DNA of 64,000 nt from Lutjanus erythropterus (lineage: Eukaryota > Chordata > Actinopteri > Lutjaniformes > Lutjanidae). Within the stretch, counting starts at the first letter, position 1; the number at the start of each line of letters is the position of its first letter. The position numbers and the translations under genes are program-made. The stretch spans positions 38,656,705 to 38,720,704 of the forward strand of contig CM034592.1 in assembly GCA_020091685.1 (NCBI GenBank), written 5' to 3'. Shown here piece by piece: positions 38,451 through 49,395 of this stretch. The notes under the pieces were generated by a model that was given only the letters and a program-made list of their open reading frames with translations, made no database searches and was not told the origin of the DNA.

Positions 38451-38452
<2 letters not shown>
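36953..38452. other. Unique intron
   Basis: No gene supported. Block 37500-37830 is somewhat GC-richer and repeat-free. An octamer ATGCAAAT is at 37533-37540. Otherwise AT-rich. Confidence 0.35.
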
Positions 38453-38500
<48 letters not shown>

Positions 38501-38511
38501 GAGCACACACA
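38453..38511. repeat. (AC)n microsatellite
   Basis: Perfect (AC)20 at 38453-38492, followed by interrupted AC words to about 38511. Confidence 0.95.
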
Positions 38512-38531
38512 GGCATACAAAAACACGTAGT

Positions 38532-39192
38532 ACACTGTTAAAATGATAAAAGACGTTTCAAAACTTCAAGGCAACTAGCAGTACAATAGCTTTTTAAGTT
38601 TTGAGGCCAGCTGTTGAGTTTTGAAATGATGAATGTTTTGTTGAGATAAATGACTTTTCTTCTTTAAATAAATTTGAATCTGAGTTTTAGAATTTTCTTT
38701 TAATATGAATTGTTGAGTTGTTGTTGTTGAAGTGAAAAATACAAACTGTAACTATGCTACACAGTAAAAATCAAAGAGGAATTTAGTGGATTCAGCTAAT
38801 CTCTTCTCATTAACGCAATTATATATGTTTTATATATTTAAGTTAATTTAACTAATTTTTATTTTAAGAAAACTTCAGAACTCACAAACATGAGTTTTTC
38901 CTGACGTGAAATGATGAGTTGAATGAATGTTAACTGTCCTGTGCAAAGTTCAATCAACTCATTAAGTCTGTAAAGAAACACGATCAGCATATTAGCAGAC
39001 TTCCCAGCATCCATTGCATGAGTTAAAACTCTCCTGAGACCTTTATTTTTATCAAGTTTATTTGACTAGAAAAGGCTGTTTTGAATTATAACAAAATTCA
39101 CATTCAGTTGATTTAAGTTTTAAGGCAGACACTGACTTCAAATCTAATAAAGTTTTAATAAAGTTGGTTTATTTTTTTTTTCTCACAGTGTA
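38532..39192 (-). mobile_element. CACTGT-ended MITE, most complete copy
   Basis: Bounded by TA-CACTGTTAAAAT on the left and CTCACAGTG-TA on the right, consistent with inverted CACTGT ends and a TA target. The interior matches 34010-34700 in reverse and, at the left end, 3597-4015. About 660 bp, no coding capacity. The TA target hints at a Tc1/mariner-type parent, which is inference. Confidence 0.75.
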
Positions 39193-40922
39193 CATCCTCC
39201 CTGTACATGCATGTGTGGTGGTTTACAGGAATTAATATCACAATTGGAATATGAAATACAGAAAAAACCCAGGGTGATGTTTGTGTTAAATTAAAATCAT
39301 AAAAAACTCATCTAGAATGCATCAGCACCTGTACAAACAATCTACAAAATGATCTGAAGGTTTTCCTAAAAGCTACCTAGCAGTTGTTTGTATTTTTTTT
39401 CCATTACTTAGTAATAAATACAACAAACAAATCTCAAGCTCAGAGGAATGAAATGTCACAGAGCCTTGGAAATAGATATTCCAATCTGTTTTTAATAAGG
39501 TAAACAGGACCTGGGTGCCATATTAATAACGGCCTCAAAGAAGTCATGATGCTGTTACCGGGGAAGCAAGTTGTCCCGGTAACCCAGAGACGGACTCACT
39601 GGGGTATCAATCACTGTTTGTGCATTCAATCTGTGGACCCCTGCATCACCACAGGTCATGAGCAATGGCAGGAAACGAGGGAGGAGACGAGGGCAGTGTG
39701 GCGAAATGGCCATTCTGAATGTCAAACGGGTAGATTTGAGGAACGCATCCAGCATGCAGGGAACATAAACTGCCGAGTCAATTTATCATAGCAGAATTGC
39801 TGCCGTTACAAGAAGGCCATTTCATGTTATTTCAGTGACTATTCACAACATCTCTGCACTGGTGTGCTCGTGTGTTTCGTCCACTTTGAAGCCCCACTCA
39901 ACCACCTCAGAAACAATCTCCCACTGGCAGCCTTTTTTTTTTTTTTTTTTTTTCTTTTCTCAAACGATTTTTTATTGTCGGGGCCAAAAAGAGGAGATCC
40001 AGTTTGCCTGGATGTTCCAAAAAGGGGGAAAAAAGAGGAGGAACTATTGGCAAAGTGACCTCAATTAAGATATCTTCAATTGAGTGTGTTGAGTTTGCCT
40101 GACAGACACAACCTGCAGTGCTGTGTTGGTGGCTCAGCTGATTTCTGCTATTGTATTATACATTTCTATTAACTCTAGTGGCCTTCAAAAAGGAGTCTCC
40201 CTGCTGTTGTGTCCTTGTCGTTTTTAGCCTACAGCTAAGAATATTTTTCCCTCTTGAAGTCGGACAATGGTACATAAGATGGAGAAAAAGAGATTCTGTC
40301 ATCTGGCTAACTTCCTTTAAGGGCAAAGCGTGCTGAGCGTGATGCAATGCAACACCGGAGTGCATAATCTTCAATCTATGCTTACACAATCATCATACAG
40401 CTTAGAGGCAAGAGGATCAGTTTGGAAATGTTGTAAATGAAAGTACAAATGAGAGATGGGAAAGGGACTGACAAAACCCACAGGAAAAAAAAAATCACTT
40501 TTTTTGGTTAAGTCCTACTTTTTTTGAGTCTACTTTTTGAGATATGTCAAATATGTAATTTACAAGGTGTGACTGCGACAATCCGAGAGAAGTGTAAGGG
40601 CTAAAGAAATTCATCACTGTACAGCGTGCAGGCCTGTCACTGGAAGTTCAAAGAGAGGCACATAAGCACATAATAGTTTTGGAAGAGTCACAGTCAGGCA
40701 TTGTGTCACAGAGTGATCAAAGTGATAATAGAAAGAAAACTGCTGCCTCGTCTGACTTCTTCTCTGCTATTGTACCAGGACTGATGCACATCCAACGTGC
40801 AATACTCTGGACACACTTATTACTTTACTCTACCAATTTATATAGTGTTATTTTCATGCATGCTTTTTTTAATCTATATGCAAAGAGGACCTCTGCATAC
40901 CTACTGTGCAGTACTTAATATA
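39193..40922. other. Intron; one poly-T run, no supported gene
   Basis: A 21-bp poly-T lies at 39933-39953. Frames at 39546-39791 and 40679-40918 show nothing recognisable. No transposon end found. Confidence 0.4.
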
Positions 40923-41300
40923 CAAGTGCTGTCACGATACTGGAACTTTGATAAAATACTTTGAAAAATGCAAATATTTAATGGCATTTTCACTACCGCA
41001 GGGAAAAATTGACACAACATTGAAACAAAATTTTACATTTATAAATAAAAGATATATAACAAGGCTTAAAAATGGCAAGAGACCTTTAAAGAAACATTGT
41101 GTTTATATCTCTCTTGAGATAAGGCCTTTAAATTACCTAACAAGCCTTAGAAACTAAGTAAAGTTAATAGTAGCACAGCTGATAGTGGTGTATTGATGCT
41201 GCAGAAAATATTCAGAAGTGATGTTTAGTGATACAGTGATAATTTTGATAACACTGCTGTTTACTGTCACTCAAGATTTCAGTACCTTAGTTTGAAGTTT
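40923..41300. mobile_element. Possible TGTCACGATAC MITE remnant
   Basis: GTGCTGTCACGATACTGGAAC followed by TTTGATAAAATACTTTG resembles the start of a fish hAT-type MITE family. The right boundary is uncertain (GTTTACTGTCACTCAAG near 41260). Confidence 0.4.
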
Positions 41301-42174
41301 AAATAAAGATGATTTACATCGTCTGTTAAAGCTTAATATACACACCGTTGCCAAACTGTAGTTCATATGCTTTTCCTCTCCACACGCCGTTTTTTAAATT
41401 GTTTCAGTAGTTCTTTTTCCTTTCACCATATGAAAATAAGTTCTGTGAAACAAGCGATCCGTCACGTTGAATATTTGGAACAGGACGTTCTCAACAACAT
41501 ACAGTTTGATTGGCCTGGTCTTTACATGTTGGAAGCAAAAACTCGGAAAAATCGACCTTACTCCAAAAAAATAATAATAATAAAAGCCGCAATATCACTC
41601 ACAATCCTCATCTCTCCTCATGTCTTGTACAAATCCTCATTTCAATATTTATATAGTTTTAGTATAGTGTTGTATGTCTTATTATGTTGTCAAAGTATTG
41701 AGTTGTATTTTATTAATTCAATTCAGTTTTTCTTTAAATCGCTTTCTTATCTTATTTTATCTCTTATCTCTTCAGTATTCTTCTTCTGCTCTCTGGCCCC
41801 AGGGCCTCTGCCACGGCTTGCTGTTGTTGTATCGTTTCTGTGTTGTTTGTGTTCTTTTTTAGTGTGCCGGCTCCTGGATGAGGTCATCAGAGAATTAAAA
41901 GCAGCTCGCCACTTCTTCCAGGTTGCCCCACACCGGTAGTCTGTGTGCTCCCTCCTCCCTGTCATCGCATCATGTTGCTTTGGAGTTTTTGATTTCTTGC
42001 ATTGTTTCTTTGGTTTCAACTTTTAGTTAATCTGGTCAGCCTCCACTATTAAAATCAGAGCTTGTCATTACATTTATTAAACTAACTTCATCTTTGTTAA
42101 ATAAAAATCCTCCTGGATAGTTAATCCCTCACATGTGCTTCCTTTATTTGGGGTAGAATCCAAGCAAGGCTGCA
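41301..42174. other. Intron with a long low-complexity open frame
   Basis: The plus strand is open for 190 codons at 41367-41939. The product is rich in Ser, Phe, Ile and Leu with no domain, and the DNA is T-rich, so the frame is probably chance. No repeat assigned. Confidence 0.45.
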
Positions 42175-42285
42175 ACAAATTCGGGACTCATCTGGGATTT
42201 GAACCCAGGACCTTTGAGCTGACCTGTTCTTCTCATCCTACACATTTCATTCTACCACTGATCCTGTGGTAGAATGAAATGCAAC
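42175..42285 (-). repeat. tRNA-like (SINE head or tRNA pseudogene) with adjacent palindrome
   Basis: On the minus strand CTGGGTTCAAATCCCAG (42192-42208) is a perfect T-arm with a B box. About 40 nt upstream CAGTGGTAGAATG resembles a tRNA-Gly A box. The acceptor stem halves do not pair and the spacing is long, so it is not an intact tRNA. The A-box part lies in a perfect 16-bp palindrome, 42243-42258 with 42266-42281. Confidence 0.5.
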
Positions 42286-43635
42286 CATGTTAACCTTCAT
42301 ATGACCAATAAAACCAGATGTATTAAACTAAAGTCCCAGTTAATGGGTTTTCATCCATTGCAGTCCAATTAAGTAGAGTACAAGTAGATGCATAGTATTG
42401 CTGAAGCTTTCTGACCAGCCTACTGTCCACTCCTCCGCCTGCTCTGTCTGTCTGCCTGCCTGCCTGAAAGCTAACCGGACTCTGACTCCATCCACCTGTT
42501 AGCCCAGTGCCTCAACACCGAGCCGGCCCAGCGCAGAGGGCGTAATCCAGGGTTGGATATTACATCAAAAGGCCTCAAAGGCAAGTGGGGGTTTGTTCAT
42601 CACTCAAGAGCCAAGCAAACTGGTAAGGGGGATAAAAATGAAACTCACATGCCGATTTATCAGCACTGCGGTGAGGATTAAAGGACTGCCAGCCCCCTGC
42701 CTGCATCGCCAACCTACTGCCTGCATGCTTTGTTTCAGCGGCTTTTAAACCCCCTCCGTCTCTCAAGATGTGCTTCATCACTTCAATAGAATCATGCCTT
42801 CCCCTGACCAACATTGCTGGATCAGAAGTGCCGCAAAGGAGACAACACATTCTTCGACTCATTGATACAATTCACCTCTACGAAGGTGCACGGGCATGCG
42901 GGTGAGGTAAGCAAAGCATCCGTTTTCTCCCTTTTCCGAAACAACCTTTCCTGTCAAACAAAGGAGAAAGGAGACACACCCAAACCCAATTACAAGCTTT
43001 GTTTTGTGTACAGGGCCGAGGAGGAGGAGGAGGCCACATGACTGCTGATGAAGAAAAAAACAAAAACAACACACATCTCCATCCCCACCCACTTTCATTG
43101 TCTGCCCCCCCCCCCCCCCAACACAATTCGTGCTGGCACTGCCATGCCTTTGTACTATGTGGAATTGCATCCCAATTTTTTTTTTTTGTACTAAAATCCA
43201 CATAAAGTAACTACTCAGCTCAGCACCAGAATTATTCGTTGCAGGGTGGGGTGGGGTGGTTTGCAGACCTGTATTAAAAACCACCAGAAGAGGAGACAGC
43301 TGTCCCAACCCACGTTCTTATGTGATCTCTGCTTAGGGAGCAGGCTGGTATTCCAAAGCCCCATCTGAAAACAAATTAAAGAGGATTAGAGGCTGCTGCT
43401 GCAGCTCCTCTCCTCTCTGTTCTGGGGAATCGAGCGTCCTGCTGGCCAAAATGGTGACCTTCACTCCCTGTCCTGTGTACAGGTACGCCGCAGCAAACAT
43501 TAAGGTCATAGTATGGATTCAGCAAAAATGTCACCGTAAGTGCCTCGCAGGAACGGGGTCAGAAAGATTACATGACCAGCTGAATGAATAGGTAACTGTG
43601 TTAAAGCAGTACATATCACATACAATGCAATCCAT
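42286..43635. other. Unique intron, GC-richer part 42400-42800
   Basis: Repeat-free block with CTGTCTGTCTGCCTGCC microsatellite trace at about 42446-42470. A 15-bp poly-C run lies at 43105-43119. Frames at 42814-43308 overlap on both strands and look like chance. No known gene. Confidence 0.35.
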
Positions 43636-43960
43636 ACGTGTTTGGACATTTTTTTTTGCTGTGCTGGCTCTGTATTCCTGCACATTAGACTTGAAATGAA
43701 AATACTGCGTGGTAAAAGTGCGAAATCTCAGCATTAATTGGCGACTGTTTACATCCATATTAAATGAATAGTGTGGGATCCTGTGGCGACGCTCTGCCAG
43801 GATCGCAGTGCAGCTATCGCCACGTCTCACTTATTTTGGAGACTATTTGCTCAGCTGGACTGAAGTCAGGTGACTGTCCTGTCCACACAACATTCCTCTA
43901 TCTTGTGGAGTCAGATGGGTCTCGATATTAATGACTGCCTGCGGGATTCACGAATGTATT
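43636..43960 (+). mobile_element. Decayed Tc1/mariner-like element
   Basis: GTGTTTGGACATTTTTTTTTG, ACTTGAAATGAAAATACTG, then GACGCTCTGCCAGGATCGCA and CTGAAGTCAGGTGACTGTCC follow in order the antisense of a fish Tc1-like family that I recall (TATTTGGACA end; GATGCTCTGCCAGG; GGTCAGGTGACTG). Only scraps of the transposase region remain. Confidence 0.5.
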
Positions 43961-44235
43961 TTGTGTAATTTTTGTAACATACATGGAAGCAGCTGGTTAA
44001 AAGGGCCCACCCACTTGTGTCTCTGTGGACTGCCCATTGTCCCTTGTTCCATCATCATGTGCAGGGGATAAATGGGTAGAACACACAGACACAAGTGGTG
44101 CAGATGGTTATGAATTAATTTGTCCACAAAAATATTTGCATAAGTTTGCAAATGTATCTCTGATGTGCACTGAAATATTTATTGTTTTGAATAAATAAAT
44201 CCAGAAATATATATTTTAAAGGATTTACAATTTTT

Positions 44236-44300
44236 ATTCAAACATATTTGGACATTGTTACATTTACACAGACTCTCAGATTTACAAACTACTTTTTTTT
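44236..44300 (+). mobile_element. Second TATTTGGACA end
   Basis: CAAACATATTTGGACATTGTT at about 44239-44259 repeats the end motif of the element at 43636 in the same rather than the inverted orientation. It may therefore be a second truncated copy. Confidence 0.35.
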
Positions 44301-45369
44301 TCAAAAGATAAATATCTGTAGCCAATCAGATGTCTCTTTCCATTTCAGATGAGCAAAGAGAGCTTAATTTATTGTGATCACATAGTGTTAAATCTGTGCA
44401 GTCTGTAGTTATGAATATGAGGATGGACATCAAACAGTTGCCTGGAGGTCAAGCACAACATGCCGTCTGGTAGCTGCTCTCCACAGATGAGTGAGAACTG
44501 TTATGATGTGCATGTTAAATATGTATGTTATAAGTTAGTGATGTGACATTTAACACTAGTTAACAGTTAGCTCTAGGTTGCTAATAGACAAGCTAGGAGG
44601 GCTTTTCCATTGGCACTTTTGGCCACGCCAAAACAAACCATGTCACGCTAATTTGCATTTCCATCACCAGTTTTAACGCGCAGGCTGTGCCAAGTTGCAC
44701 CCCAGATTTGGACTACCCCTGAAGTGGGGCCAGACTTCGCCTGACTTGCCTCCAAGCAGATTGCGGTGATGTCTCATCCACCACATCCAAACCATGACGC
44801 CGCCCGCGTGTCCCCTTCAAAGAAGTGCAAGACGCAATTCATGATTAGAGAGCAGAGCGAAAGATGTTTTCTAATTGAATCTCTAAGGTTTGAAGTTTAA
44901 TCTCTCTCCTGTGTTGCTGTTTGTACTTTCAGGTATCTGCTTTATTTTAATGTTGCATGTTCGCTTTACTGCTTTATAACAAAAGCTTTTGGATAGCAAA
45001 ATAACAGGGTACCTTTGTTTTGAAAAATGTATGCAAAATAAAACTTTATCCATGGTTTTACAGCCGCTTGACTCAAGACAAGCTTGTATTAGTTTAAGAC
45101 ACATCTTCAAGCCCTGTTGAAATAGAGATGCAAATCCCTGCTGTGCTGGGCTGACACACCGAGTCAAACCAAGCCAGCAGGAGTGTGGAACAGGGTTTTG
45201 GGATTATTACCTAGCTCGCAAACACTGATATGACATATGACATATTGATTGATTGTTGTTGATGTTATGTACAAATTTGTGTAACCAGTAAAATGTCTGT
45301 ACATTTATGGGATTATGTAGATATGTAACCTACAAAAGAGACATTCGTGGTTCCCACAGGATAAATCTT
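44301..45369. other. Intron without recognised features
   Basis: No supported gene. The block 44590-44830 (GGCCACGCCAAAACAAACC and so on) might be repeat-derived but I could not identify it. Minus frame 44883-45167 is unrecognised. Confidence 0.35.
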
Positions 45370-45800
45370 AATGACTTTATCGATTCGTGGACTTGTCTTC
45401 TAGCTCCACCATGAGATTGTTATTGGTGGTAGTGAGTGAAATATCTCACTCTTACAACTTTTGGATGGATTGCCATTAAATGTGGTACAGACATTCATGT
45501 CTCCAACAAGAGTGCTGTCATCATGAACAATCCTATGGTGTCCAATACTTTCATTTATTACCAAATTCCAGCAAAATTAATGACATTCATATGCGCTTTA
45601 CAACATGAGTAGCTAGAAATGTTAGCATGCTAACACAAATCAGAAGCAAAACATATCATGGTGATCAGTATACCTGCTGAACATCAGCATGTTGGCATCC
45701 TGATGTTACAGTTTAGCTCAAAGCACCTCTGTCCTCAAGTGCAGTCTCACAGAGCTGCTAGCATGGCTGTACGGTCATGTGTGGTTTTTTGATATTATGT
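45370..45800 (+). repeat. Teleost dispersed repeat (GTTAGCATGCTAACA)
   Basis: Words in order: GTGAGTGAAATATCTCACTC, GGATGGATTGCCATTAAATG, GGTACAGACATTCATGTCTC, TGTTAGCATGCTAACAC, ACATCAGCATGTTGGCATCC, GAGCTGCTAGCATGGCTG. This combination is a very common interspersed repeat of fish genomes. I cannot place it in a class with certainty. Confidence 0.7.
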
Positions 45801-45885
45801 GTTATTACTGTTCGTACTGCTGCACAGCCAATTGCTCCTCTGGAGACAAATAAAGTTCTACTTGACTTGACTTGACTCTTAGGCT
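45801..45885 (+). repeat. Retroposon 3' tail with (ACTTG)n
   Basis: GCCAATTGCTCCTCTGGAGAC then AAATAAAGTTC and CTTGACTTGACTTGACT. The stem-loop plus AATAAAGT and a short tandem tail is typical of 3' ends of fish LINEs and partner SINEs. A related tail is at 62200-62240. Confidence 0.6.
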
Positions 45886-47977
45886 TGTTACTCTATGAGC
45901 TCCAGAAACATTGTCGTATCAGGTAAGCAGAGACAGAACAGGCACGGCATGAAACGAAACAGCCGTGACTGAACCGAAAGGAGGTTCATGAGGGTGATGA
46001 AATGACTTCAAAACTGCTCCACTGTACTAATCCCCGTACTGTATGACTTTACCTTCTGTTTGAAGCTGTGTTTTTTTGGCCTAGGCCAATGTCAGCCCCT
46101 CTTCAAGGCTGCCCGCTGTCGTCTTTGACTGAACCAAGGGCAATTTTACTGATTAGACAGACACTGGTTTGATCATCTTTCAACACTGCTCCCCCATGGC
46201 TACAGTTACACCTAGCATTAATCAGTCTTCATTAGCTCTGGTGTCAGATGTATAATTCTGCTGTCATTTTACCCGCCTATATGTCCCCTCCCACTGCTAG
46301 CTGGTGGCAGGTAGGACAGTCAAAGGAGCTGCGTTGTCTGTCCTGCGGCTATTTCCCTTTAGTCATTTTCAGATCTCACTGGAAATGTGGAGGCACAAAG
46401 TCAGCTGGAGGGTGAGGATGAGGGGAGGAAGGGGGGGTCACTGGCAGTGAGATGGATGTGAGAATCTACAGATCAGAGTGGGCATATTTTGGATTTACGC
46501 TGCACTGGATAAAATGAGAAAAGCTACAGAAGATCAGTGTGATTTCATCCAGTCATTACAATGACAAGACAGGCTGTTTTTTGGGCAAGGTCCACTAACA
46601 TTCATCTCCCTGATTATTAGCACACTGCTGTTGCCCTGATGTCAAGCATTTTGAAGTTGTCGTATCCAGAGGCGTGACTCCTCCAGCGGAAACACTGCCA
46701 TGAACCAAAATGACCCAACGATCCCTAAGGACATCTTTTCTTGTTTAAGATCCTTAAGGGAAAGAGCGATAGCTGATGACAGGAAGAAAACGGTAGAGAA
46801 TCACATTTATAGTTTTTTTTCTGAAAGTGCACACGACTGAATGGGAGATTTTAGAAAATTACACATTCATCTAATCTCACTACCTCCATTATGCCTCTCA
46901 ATTATTCCTCTAATCGTGCACTCCTGCATGCCTTAATGGGTTATTTTTTCTCATCTCCTTCTTTGAGCTGATGTATTTCTATAGTGGAATGAAAGAAACA
47001 TGGCAGCCTGAGGAAAAGAAAGCGAGAGAAACAGACAGAGTGAGAGAGAGCACAACCTATCACTCGTCTTGAGTGAGGGGAAGTAGGAAGCATTGGTATT
47101 CACAGCAGTCCCTCCATTTTGGATCTCGTTCGGCACTTGGCTGCAGCCAACTGCAGCTCTGACACATGCACATCTCCCCCTCACACTGTTAGTAAAAGAG
47201 CTACTGTGTTAATTGGGCTAAACTGTGTTAGGGACGGGAGGGGAAATTAATGCACGGCTGTAAACAGGCATGGATGAATCACATCTGTCAGGTTTATGAG
47301 ATCAAAGAAGACGTACGGTGCATGTGTCTCTGGCATTTTATTTCCTGTGCACATCTGGTGAACTGGGCAACAGGCTCCACTAAGTGAAAAGCAGCTAAAT
47401 GAAAATCACTATCTATATAGTAAATCACAGTTTTACTAGTAAAACTATCTCTGTGTCTGTCCTTCATTGTGTTGTCTCGCTGGATGAATTCCACATGGCA
47501 CTGTCTTGCAACCACATAGGCTCAGCTTCAAAAAACTGTGAAAGAAAATCAAACCTCAAATGTCTGAGGTACAGACTATGGGCAACATATGAAACAGAAG
47601 GTTGAATATCTCAGCCTTGGCTGAAATATGAATTTCAAGCAAATAAGTGATGCATGTTCTAGTCATGAAACTGAAAAAATAACAGATTCACAGAGAAAAT
47701 TTGCAAAGTTTGAAGGAGCTACCAGCTACCTCATGTACATGCACAGTCGTTGCCATAGAAATGCTTTTGGAATCAGCACTGTGACATACGACGGGTCAGG
47801 AATAAAGTCTCTGATTGGTCAACAGACTCAGCCCAAGGGATCGCCAGTGTACTGCTAACAACATGCTAACAGCAACAATAACTTTTTCCAGCATGGAAAA
47901 ATGGATAAATAACTACAGAAGACATTACGTGTTGGATTTATCATTATGAATTTATTTTATAGAGTCTCAAAAAAGAC
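45886..47977. other. Unique intron
   Basis: No gene supported. Block 46860-46990 has AATCTCACTACCTCCATTATG and CTCAATTATTCCTCTAATCG, a TAAT-rich repeat-free texture. Minus frame 46951-47184 shows no family signs. Confidence 0.3.
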
Positions 47978-48110
47978 TAGGGGTGTCACAATTTCAATAT
48001 TAAAACAAAAATCTATCAAAATGAGCTTTCAATTTAAAAAATATATAAAATATATAAAAATCAAAACATACCGTAGTACTGACCATTACGTCACACTTTT
48101 TAAAGAATTT
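47978..48110. mobile_element. AGGGGTGTCACAATTTC MITE end
   Basis: CTAGGGGTGTCACAATTTC, AATATTAAAAC, AAATGAGCTTTCAATTT is the start pattern of a frequent fish hAT-type MITE. The other end was not found. Confidence 0.5.
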
Positions 48111-49070
48111 AAAAATTTTAATGACAGTTGTCAGGGCATAAAAATAATGATCTGTTGATCTTTACAAATCAAGCCTTGATAATCCAACAATGGCATAGCC
48201 ATCCGCACGAAACAAATATGTCAAATCAAAGTTAAATTGAACTTGGAGAATAGTGAAACCCCTTAAAAAAAGACACTGCAGTTCAAAGCTAGATTACAAA
48301 GCTTCTTAGAAGTTCACAATCTCACTGGGACTTCAGGGCTAACCTATTTCTTCTTTCTTACCGCTTTCTAGCAATTAAAACAACAGACAAGACTTTTCTT
48401 GGTCTTGAGAAGCTGCATTGTTTATTATTAACTGACACTCAGTAACCTGTACTGTACATTTACTGCCACAGGGACAACTTACTGCTAACCTTTGCGTCTG
48501 CTCTAGTAGCAGCACTGACTCAGACTCTCAGTCTGTTGCTTGCTCTAAAATGCACACACATTACACACTGCCCTATAATTAAAAGAAAAACTGCTACTCT
48601 AATGACAGTACTCTTCAATAAAGTCCAATAAAACCTAATTATTTGGGTATTTGGGTAGTTGCAGAAAACAGCTAAGCCATGGGAATACGTTACTGTTTTT
48701 TCATCACAGCCTTAGCATCCCAGACTTGAAATGATCACATGTACATTTAGCATATTTTTTTAGATAAAAGCCCTTCATCAGATGGATTGCACGAAAACGA
48801 TTACATAATAGTATTTGCTATTTGTCAACAGCACGATCGTGTCTACACCACACATCTAAGCCTGCATTGCTTTTTTTCCTGAATGCACAGACGACTGATC
48901 CTCAGAAAAGCCAAGGTAAAGTCCTCTGTCAACCACTACAGACGATGGATAAATAAGTCATATGAAAGGCATCCTGAAATCCATACGTGTCCCGTAGCCA
49001 CGCAACCGTCAGACACAGCCGTAACATTACAGTCGCAATATCTGTGTGCTCTGCTCCCTCTCTCCGAATG
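48111..49070. other. Intron without recognised features
   Basis: AT-rich, with no supported gene or bounded repeat. It may include the rest of the MITE at 47978. Confidence 0.4.
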
Positions 49071-49079
49071 CACACGCAC

Positions 49080-49114
<35 letters not shown>

Positions 49115-49116
49115 AA
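49071..49116. repeat. (CA)n microsatellite
   Basis: CACACGCACACACCCACCCA followed by a perfect CA run, with the purest part at 49090-49114. It abuts a dispersed repeat that begins directly after it. Confidence 0.95.
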
Positions 49117-49395
49117 GTCGTGTTTCCATCACGTCATGGACATTAAGGAGGACATTAAACTGACTGACATTCATTTCCTGGAGACTTACCCTTGCCCTAC
49201 CCCTAACCAATACTTTCATAATCCAAATCCTAACCTTAACCTAAACCTAACCTTAGCCTAACCATAAACCAAGTCCCTGAAATGTATGCCATGGGGAATT
49301 ATGGGGATGTTTTGTCTGCACAAGGAAGGCAAGTCCCCGAAATGTGACTGTGTAAACAGATGAGTAATACATGTCCACACAGACACACACGGACT
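49117..49395 (+). repeat. Teleost dispersed repeat with CCTAACC core, CA-flanked
   Basis: Order: GTGTTTCCATCACGTCATGG, GACATTAAACTGACTGACATTC, TTCCTGGAGACTTACCC, a 60-bp CCTAACC/CTTAACC tract (49190-49270), AAGTCCCTGAAATGTATGCC, AGGCAAGTCCCCGAAATGTG, ACTGTGTAAACAGATGAG, ACATGTCCACACAGACACAC. This is a well-known fish repeat that sits inside CA microsatellites, as here at both ends. The CCTAACC tract is telomere-like but belongs to the repeat. Confidence 0.8.

Noticed and set aside
41367..41939. Longest open frame in the window (190 codons, plus)
   Set aside because: T-rich low-complexity DNA gives runs of Phe, Leu, Ser and Ile. No domain, no splice context and no resemblance to a known family, so probably a chance frame.
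42192..42260. Functional tRNA gene
   Set aside because: T-arm is perfect but the acceptor stem does not pair and A-to-B spacing is long.
42859..43308. 149-codon minus-strand frame with Gly and Pro runs
   Set aside because: The runs come from poly-C (43105-43119) and GGAGGAGG simple sequence, with frames open on both strands.
46951..47184. Minus-strand frame starting MRGRCACVRAA as possible igsf21 signal peptide
   Set aside because: No hydrophobic core followed by a phase-1 donor, and the sequence does not resemble the IGSF21 leader.
49190..49270. Interstitial telomere repeat
   Set aside because: The tract is irregular and is an integral part of a known-looking dispersed fish repeat.
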